NCBI GenBank assembly: GCA_037576195.1
Contig: CM075101.1
Coordinates: 42,036,001-42,100,000 of the forward strand
Direction: 5' to 3'
From: Phytoseiulus persimilis
Taxonomy: Eukaryota; Arthropoda; Arachnida; Mesostigmata; Phytoseiidae
DNA length: 64,000 nt
Shown here piece after piece: positions 55,201 to 64,000 of this stretch (its first letter is position 1; each line of letters opens with the position of its first letter). The notes below the pieces were generated by a model that was not told the origin of the DNA, ran no database searches, and was given only the letters and a program-made list of their open reading frames with translations. Position numbers and translations under genes: made by a program.

Positions 55201-57831
55201 AGCTTGTTCGTTTGTTTTCAAGCCAGCCAGACAGCCATCCTGTCCGGCATGTCGTGAACCGTGAACTCATCCTCACTATATCACCATTGATATTTTGACA
55301 GGGTCTGTTCAGGGCCCTTATCTCGGAGTGTCTCACCTCACTCGACCCCTCGCACCCCCACCTCCCCGCCATTGGCGCCATATTCCTCGCCCTGAATGAT
55401 GTGAACCCATTTCTCCACCGCTCTCAACTATTCCTTCAGGAGGGAGCAGTTTCCGAGCCTTCGTATTTGTTCCGTTTCCCAGGGATTATTTCCTTGCCCC
55501 CGTCGGACGAACGCGATGCTTTTCCGACAACCTTCCGGACGTCTCCAGCGCATGCGTCTGCTCGATGTCAATCTCTTGCTCCCTCGAGAGACAGAGGTGA
55601 ACAACTGACAACACAGCTAACAAGAGCGACAGATCGAGAAAGCTAGGCGAATCACCTGAATCACCATCAATCACCGGGAGAAACTAAATTTCCGGCACAA
55701 ACTTTCCCAGTCTGTTGAATAATAGAAAGGGCTTCGAGACGAGTTCGGCCCTGCTGCTGCCGCAGCCGTCTCCGCGCTGCTGAGGCTACTTCTCAGGCGC
55801 CCCGGCCTTTCCAGCAAACAGCAAGCTATCCCGGAGGGTTCCTGAGTGCTAAGTTGACCAACTGAGGTCGCGGGAAGCCTACCAAGTTGGCAAGACCGCA
55901 ACAGTCCCGTAATCAGTGTTTATAACGTCATAAACAGGCGATCGTCGAGCTGGTGACGCAGGATGGTCCCGATCAAGTGACTCAGCTGTTCCGCAGCGAA
56001 AAAGAAGGGACGACGAGTGGAGGATGGGGCAGGAAGCGCCGAGGGTCGCCATGAGTGTGAGCGAAGTCGGGGGACGGCTGAGTAGCGAATCCCGGAGAGG
56101 AGTCGAACAACATCCACCCAGCCATCGGGCGCCCAGTCCGTTGGTTTGTCAACCGGTACGAGTCATCGAGCGTATCTCTATCGACAGAGACGCTGAAATT
56201 CGAACGGTGCTCGCTCGCCTGCTGGATCTACTTCTCTTTTTTGGGTCTGAGCTATTTATGATTCTCGTAAACGAGGATAAAGAGGATACAATAACACTCC
56301 TCAGGAGACGACACTCCTTTACCTCTGCCGGATGTCCTGTCAGCTAGCTTTTCCGTGGATCTAGGGAAAAGATCTCTCACCCCCGAATTCCGCTCTCCGA
56401 GACGACCTCGTTGAAGTTTTGCGCTCCCCGATTATCGTTCGAGCCTCAGGACCCTCCTCCAACGGTTCCATGAGGAAATCGTGTCTAATCGACTCCCGAG
56501 CCCCGATCGGCGTCGAGATTCGCTTGGTCTTCGATCGGCCGATCTCATGCCGTTCCCGATGCCTTGTTTCCGAATATTCCCCCGCTGTCTCTGACGCGGG
56601 CAGGACGACAATGGAAATAGAATGGAATCGAGAAGCATATCCCGTGGCGATCCCCCCGCACCGCGTCTGGGAGAACTCACATTCGATTAGAGTCCGGAGC
56701 GGCACAACCAGACGGAGAACGGATATTATAGAGTTCGAATTCGAATCGAGTGACAGCCATGCTCGCGATCGCGAAGACCCCGGTCCTTCGTTCCCATCCG
56801 CCACCGACTTGCTCGCCCGCCTGTTTGCCTGCAGCTCACTCCGTGGCATATGCAAACGGGAGAAGCAAGAGCGCGATTGCGAGCAGCCGCTGATGGCCAT
56901 ATGATCGCTTTTTTAGTTACTGTTGTTGAAATATTTCACAAACACTGGCCCCGCTCGCGGGTGCTGCCGCTTCTCGATTTCGCAGACTCAGAGTCATCCG
57001 AAGACACACTCTATACAGATCCTGCGACGATAGATCGCAGCGATGGCGCGAATCCCCGCTTCCTAATGGGCCGTTTGGTGCGCGGATTTGCAAATGTGAG
57101 AGTTTTGCATTGGAATAACCGCCATCCTCGGCAGACGACTGTGGCTTGATGACGATTGCTAAGTTTCTGCTGTCCATCCTCCGAGGTTCGCGGGTTCTGC
57201 CTTCGAACCGCTTCGTGACTCCCGAAAAAATCGTTTCTTCCATAGTTATTGAGCGTTATTGTGGTCTTTATTCCCCGAATATATTCCACAATCCACTGCG
57301 GATGAAAATTTTGTGGGCCATTAAAGAAGTGGTCGAGTATAAAAACCAGCGCTCCTTGAAGACCTAAAGCAGGGAAACTGTCACTGAATGGGAGTGCAAG
57401 AGGAGGTGCATCAAGAGGCGGGTTCAGGTGGCACTGAGCCAGGAGCGGAACCCACAATACCTAAAAGTTGGGCCACCGGGATAGCCATAGGTCTTGCTCG
57501 GTGACGCGTACCACCTGTTCGCTAATTCTGGCAGTCGATTCGAAGTTATCTCCTTTGAGAGAGACTTTTCGGAACCACGAATGCTTCCGTCATCCCTCTG
57601 CTGGCCGGCGAGCTATCTCGGCCGCCGTCGTTGCAAAAGCGAACGACGGACGATCGAGTGGGGAGCTTCTCCAATTGAAAGAGCTGCTTGTCCTTTGCTC
57701 TCCGAAAGGGAGTAAAAAGCGAGCCTTCTGGGTCTCGAGATATGTTCTTTCTCCTATCAATACTAATCTATTCGTTTCTTCTCTCGGAACGCTCTCTCAC
57801 TCATCTATATCTTTCTGTTTTTTTTTTGCAG
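43250..57831 (+). other. presumed luna intron segment 3, ending at the exon acceptor
   Basis: About 14.6 kb ending at the strong acceptor TTTCTG-T(10)-GCAG (57811-57831). No exon is supported. The longest frames (52357-53259 + and 52457-53251 -) overlap almost completely on opposite strands, which argues against both. It contains one acceptor-like site with an unusually long pyrimidine tract (44919|44920) and an inverted repeat at 46230-46253. Confidence 0.5.
46230..46253. repeat. inverted repeat, 10-bp arms with 4-base loop
   Basis: TGATAACGCG, loop AATA, then CGCGTTATCA. The arms are perfect. There is no T-run after it and no gene context to suggest a terminator or known RNA. Confidence 0.9.
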
Positions 57832-58407
57832 ACGATCCTCGAGATGGAAAGATATCTGAAGAACCGAGCCGCGTAACGATCACGCATTGGCCGAAGCTCT
57901 CGTCGAGGACGTTTTCATGCGATCGTGGGAGGACATCTCGGTCGGAGCTAAGGAACGTCTCCTGTGCAGTTCGATCTCGTCGCACCTGGACAGCGGTATC
58001 GGCAGCTCAGAGGAGACCGAGGACCTCGACGAATTCAACGCTAACATCGACGCCGTCAGCGTGTCGTCGTCGAGTAGTGTTTCATGGGATAGCGACACAA
58101 CTCCTCCCGAACCGACACCATCGTCAACATCGAAACGACGGAAGACGATTATTCCCGACAGGCATGATCAGCACGATGAAGATCCTTCCGGTTAGCGGGT
58201 CGACGAGTCCGTTGTCGCCACCTTCCTCGCCGGAACTCCCACGCAAGGCGTCCGGCAACGGTGTGGCGTTCCGGGTTTCATCGAGTCGCACCCGGCGGTA
58301 CGAAAGCGAGTCCAGCAAACGGCGGGTTCATAGATGTCAGTTCAACGGCTGCAAGAAGGTTTACACGAAGTCTTCACATTTGAAGGCGCATCAACGGACA
58401 CACACAG
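57832..58407 (+). CDS. luna: KLF6/7-type Krueppel-like factor, penultimate coding exon (acidic/Ser region and zinc finger 1), frame-broken
   Basis: This exon belongs to a nuclear C2H2 transcription factor that would bind GC/CACCC-type boxes. It opens right after a T-rich acceptor ending TTTTGCAG with [10 protein letters not shown]. That matches the KLF6/7 motif TCLELERYLQ, which also starts an exon in phase 0 in vertebrates. A region rich in Ser, Asp and Glu follows ([18 protein letters not shown]), then [14 protein letters not shown], resembling the family's TPPSSPELSR, and then finger 1 (Cys at 58335, last His at 58401-58403, [12 protein letters not shown]). The exon ends one base into a Gly codon before GTGGGT. 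Oddity: these parts lie in three frames. Codons start at 57832 for [10 protein letters not shown], at 57863 for the TEPR...acidic part, and at 58323 for the finger. Each change equals one extra base. The family is certain; whether the breaks are assembly errors, decay or tiny introns is open. The first coding exon was not found and probably lies upstream of the window. Confidence 0.9.
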
Positions 58408-60510
<2,103 letters not shown>

Positions 60511-61074
60511 GAGAACGCAAGATGACACGACCCTCGCAAGCATCTTCATTACGTATTCATGATCGACCTGAATGCAATGTGAACACGGAGAAAAGCGGAT
60601 GTAGCGTCGTTGAAGACGAAGAGCAAAACAACTCGGAAAAATCTCTACCGGCCACATCGGATCCGGCGAGCCCAGCAGAAACAGAGGAGGGGAGAGAGAG
60701 GGCATTTGGAGCCTTAATATTTTCTACGTCACCGTGAGCCATAGTGTGCATTGACCATGAAATCATTCTCGCTCGGTTGCGACATGGACGGCAGAGGTTT
60801 TTCCGTTTCTTGCGAGGCAACAAGTTTGATAGTCATCGATTGGAATGGCATCGGTGACGCCTATTATGATTATTGATAATATGACGCCGAATAACGACTG
60901 AAAGTTGCAATTGTCGCCCGAGACCATGTCGGTTGGAGCGATGATGTGGAAGGTTGACGATACCGTTGTGTTTAGAAATTTACAAATCAATTGAGCATGA
61001 GAGGGAAGGCGAGAAAAAGGCCGGGACAGGGCAGCCAGCTGTGAGCACTGCCCCGAACTCCGTTCTTTTTTTAA

Positions 61075-61127
61075 CTATATATAAGTATATATATATATAA
61101 ACGAGGATGTATTTATAATATATATAC
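61075..61127. repeat. TA-rich repeat in the luna downstream region
   Basis: Alternating TATATA blocks interrupted by ATAAG and AAACGAGGATG. This is part of the AT-rich stretch after the luna stop. Confidence 0.9.
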
Positions 61128-61737
61128 GAACGAGAAAACATATGAATACAAGTGAAACTGAAGCAGACACGAAGACATAACGGAAATTGAACACAGAGAA
61201 CACGAGCGAACACAAGTCTCGACCGAGGACCCTGTATCTTGACGACAAAGATCGCGTGGATGGCCGACCTGTTTGGCTGACATTAACGCCCGCTGTATAA
61301 AAACAAACCAAGAGTGGATGTGACCGAGAGAGAAAGTTAATAGAGTGAGAATGTGGAGAGTCTTAAACGGAGGCAGCCGACGTCGGCAATCGGGGAAGAG
61401 AGTCTCGAAATTCCGATCTCTCAATCATCTTGTCAAAGAGCTGTGCCCGACAGCTCGAACGAAGTCACCTACGTGCAATACGTACACATGCTGAACATGT
61501 GGAAGACTCCCGCCGGTGCCGATATTGGACGAGTTTAACAGAAAGCAGACAGGACGAAGCTGAGGACAACGTCACGTCTGAAACAGCAACACCTCATTCG
61601 AGAGGAACGGTCAAAATCTACACTGCCTAAGTCAGGGAACGTCATGTCGTTCCCGAACCCCGAAGTAGGGCCTCCCTGGTACGTCATTCTCTCGCAAGAC
61701 TGGCGAAAAGGGAGGCGAACTCATTTGCTACTTTAAT

Positions 61738-61806
61738 AGGCATATACTTATATGAAAAATATCTATATGAATCTATACATGCATATATATAAATACAGAT
61801 ATTCAG
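61738..61806. repeat. second ATA/TATA-rich tract
   Basis: Repeated ATAT/TATATG motifs (CATATACTTATATG, CATATATATAAATAC) in the probable 3' UTR. Confidence 0.85.
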
Positions 61807-62100
61807 ATGAAACAATTGATTAGGTCAAACGGAAACAACGAAAAAACAAATGGAGACAACAAATCTAACCATCACGATAACAAGAACTACAACAACAGAA
61901 ACTGTATGATGACGACGATAATGATATGCGGTGCAGCATCGATGAATACGAAGATCGGGAATCACACAGTCAAATTAAGTGACACACAGACGAAAGACAA
62001 AGCGACTCGAAAGTTCTCAGGTAGTCGGGTGCGATCGAAAACGGTTTTGTACTGATTGTATTTTTCTGGTCCACTCGACTCCGACAAACGGTGGCAAATT

Positions 62101-63457
62101 TACTATTTTTCATGACAAGAAAAAACCCTAAAAAGCGAAGCTGATGGAACGAAAGCGGAGCGAAACGCAAGCTGACGGAGAGCTGTGCATAGATATTCTC
62201 TATGACTTTCATGCCCTTTTGAAAGACGAAATTCTTGGTTCTTGGAGAACGCAGCTCCTCTATCGACTCTCCTGCTTTGACTAGGAATCAGCCTTCTCAA
62301 AATCTCTCCCTTCGTGAAATTCTCGTTGGAGTGGAACCTCAAGATTCAGTCTTTCGCCTCAGGATATTGAGGGAATCGCGATCCTTGGAATATTCGGCTC
62401 TCCCTGCCAGATCTTCATCGAACTCAAACTTTGCGCTACAGGAAACAGCCTCGCCTTCCTCTCAGCTTGACTTGCAGAAATCGGAGCAGTTCTGTTCCCA
62501 TAAACAAGTAATGATTCGAGGATCTGACTCTTGTTTCATTGTCTTCCGATAAACATACACATACATAGCTACCTACCTGCGATATGTGTTCTATAGAAGT
62601 TGTTTTGCATAAATTTATTTCTGTTCTCGCTTCATCTGTGAAAATCTCCATGGAGGGTTTGCTTTCGATATCCGATCCCGAGTTTAGTACCGTTTGTATC
62701 CTCGCCGGATCCATTGATCAACAGGTTTTTGAATTGCTGCTATTTCTAGTCTCTCATTAACGACGGTGCAGCGTTTAGGAGAACGGCGATGACGAAATCA
62801 CTCTCCGATAGGAGCATTTTAAAATCATTATTTCCGTGCCAGTGAATCAGCTTTGATTTCCATCCAAGAGACGGTTTCATTTTTGCTTCGACAGCTCGAA
62901 TCAGTGATTCTTCGAATTAGTTCATCGAATGGTCACGATCATTGGCGAAACACCTTCTAGGCTGATATTGGAACGAAGACTTCATATTCTATGTACAAAC
63001 AGAGGAGCGTTGAGAGCGACGTGAACTCGAAACAAAGGGTGCCAGAACTTGACGTGTGTGTTATCATCGAAAATTTCATGTCTCGACGTGCTTCCGTAAA
63101 TTCGCCGCATTTCGCTCATACAGATAAAAAACGTTCACCTACTGCGCCATCTTCCTCCGTCGGGCACGTTTGCCACAGTTTTCACCTTATTCACGACCCA
63201 ATTGTTCAGTTCTCGGCTCGACGGGAGCGTCGACCGCACGCGGAGGCCGCTTACCGAGCCGGAAGACACAAAACGTTTTCCAAGCTATCCTCCTGAGCGC
63301 ACGTCAGCGCTGGAGGGTAGCAATTGCGGGAACTTTCTCGATCATCAAAACGATCCGACTTTGACGGTCTGAAGATGACAGCGCGCATCGCTACAAAATG
63401 TTTCCACGTAGTTTCGAACATAACCGACATCTGCACGCATACCATACGCCGCAAAAC
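62101..63457. other. region between luna and the converging gene
   Basis: No exon is supported here. The stretch may contain overlapping 3' UTRs of luna (+) and the unknown minus-strand gene that stops at 63458. Open frames on both strands are short and have no recognisable domain. Confidence 0.4.
62614..62619 (-). promoter_or_regulatory. possible poly(A) signal for the minus-strand gene
   Basis: TTTATT on the + strand reads AATAAA on the minus strand. It lies about 840 bases past the stop codon at 63458. It is the nearest canonical hexamer I saw, but the distance makes it only a candidate. Confidence 0.2.
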
Positions 63458-63713
63458 TTACATTGACATTTTAACATTAATCGAACGCATCGGTTTCTTG
63501 CTCATCTCGTAAAGCACCTTGACGCAAGCTTTGTCATCTTCAACAACCATTCTTAGCTGTGTTGGTGTGGACTTGGGCCACCTGCTCCTCATGCGGGTCC
63601 TGGAATGCTTCGTTACTTCGCCGTTCGTGCCCAACGGATCCGGAGCCCGCGGCTGCAGGTGGCCGCCTCGCGTCGACAAGATGAACTGTGATTTTGGTGT
63701 ACATAAGATGTGT
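63458..63713 (-). CDS. unknown protein, last exon with stop codon, converging on luna
   Basis: On the minus strand a strong acceptor (CCTCTCTTCTCTTCATTCTCTAG with the AG at 63714-63715) opens an 85-codon frame. Its first base completes the codon left by the exon at 63961-64000, and it ends at TAA (63458-63460). The 247-base intron is GTAAGT...CTAG. The encoded C-terminus is basic, with segments such as RTRMRSRWPKSTPTQLR and MSKKPMRSINVKMSM. It has no signal peptide, membrane segment or metal-binding motif. I do not recognise the family. The frame uses codons evenly and has no breaks. It is tail-to-tail with luna. A chance open frame cannot be excluded without a transcript or homolog. Confidence 0.5.
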
Positions 63714-63960
63714 CTAGAGAATGAAGAGAAGAGAGGATTTTCGGATAAAAAGGAAAAACATGACAAAAACACTGATATGACAACAGAGCCACGATGCTGA
63801 GCGTCCTCTGAGTACGTCTGGGCGGGAAGAAAAGAAGCGTTCTGTGACCTCGATTTCACCACTCAAAACGAATCGTTAGCGTTACGACCGCCGCCCGCGA
63901 AGTCCCTGTTTCGACAGGGGTGAGTGTTCCGTCGCATTCCAGCCGTACGTTTCGACTTAC

Positions 63961-64000
63961 CGTCGATCTTCACACAACGCCTCGTTCATTTGGCTGAAAT
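63961..64000 (-). CDS. unknown protein, penultimate exon (5' part beyond the window)
   Basis: The last 40 bases of the window, read on the minus strand, are open in one frame only (residues SQMNEALCEDR plus two bases of the next codon). They end at a perfect donor, CG|GTAAGT. The other two frames contain stops. The open frame ends in phase 2, which is the phase required by the acceptor of the next exon at 63713. The exon is cut by the window edge. No family is recognised. Confidence rests on the splice-site strength and the phase match. Confidence 0.5.

Larger units (their letters stand above)
60511..62100 (+). other. probable luna 3' UTR, AT-rich
   Basis: Directly after the luna stop codon the composition changes from GC-rich to AT-rich. 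Two TA/ATA repeat tracts occur at about 61075-61127 and 61738-61806. There is no open frame of interest on the + strand. I found no canonical AATAAA on the + strand between 60511 and about 63.4 kb, only TATAAA/GATAAA-like variants (for example near 61096 and 62550), so the cleavage site cannot be placed. UTR identity is inferred from position and composition. Confidence 0.45.

Noticed and set aside
1-57831. First coding exon of luna (KLF6/7 N-terminus with the GYFSALPSLEE motif)
   Set aside because: I searched the + strand for codons of GYFSA and found only 6966-6977 (GGGTACTTTTCC), whose context does not match. The exon is probably upstream of the window.

Overview
The window is animal nuclear DNA. 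It has spliced genes with GT-AG introns, is about half GC without obvious CpG loss, and carries no bacterial operon structure. The one gene I recognise is a KLF6/7-type Krueppel-like factor, the family that includes Drosophila luna. I infer an arthropod. A compact-genome chelicerate such as a predatory mite would fit, but nothing here proves it.

Layout. From 1 to 57831 I find no exon I can assign to a known protein. I read this stretch as the 3' part of a very long + strand luna intron. It ends at a strong acceptor (57830-57831) placed exactly where vertebrate KLF6/7 genes have the intron before the conserved LE(L/M)ERYL segment. Three composite sites of the form pyrimidine tract-CAG|GTRAG, at 438|439, 25610|25611 and 43243|43244, look like zero-length recursive splice sites. 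They would cut the intron into pieces of about 25, 18 and 15 kb. The rest of the stretch holds microsatellites, long poly-G/poly-C runs, a perfect 28-bp palindrome and many accidental open frames.

The luna 3' end follows. A penultimate coding exon (57832-58407) encodes the acidic/serine-rich region and zinc finger 1. A 1.9-kb intron comes next, and then a last coding exon (60332-60510) encodes zinc fingers 2 and 3 and the stop. The zinc-finger region is intact and unmistakable. The part before it is spread over three reading frames, as if two single extra bases were present. An AT-rich tract with TA repeats, probably 3' UTR, follows to about 62.1 kb.

At the right edge, a second gene converges from the minus strand. 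Its last two exons (63961-64000 and 63458-63713) are joined by a well-formed GTAAGT...CTCTAG intron with matching phase. I do not recognise the protein.

The most interesting points are the recursive splice-site series, the frame breaks in luna, a possible alternative 5' exon ending in ATG (439-929) whose phase matches the 57832 exon, and the 28-bp palindrome. I see no CRISPR array, rRNA, convincing tRNA, recognisable transposon or viral insertion.
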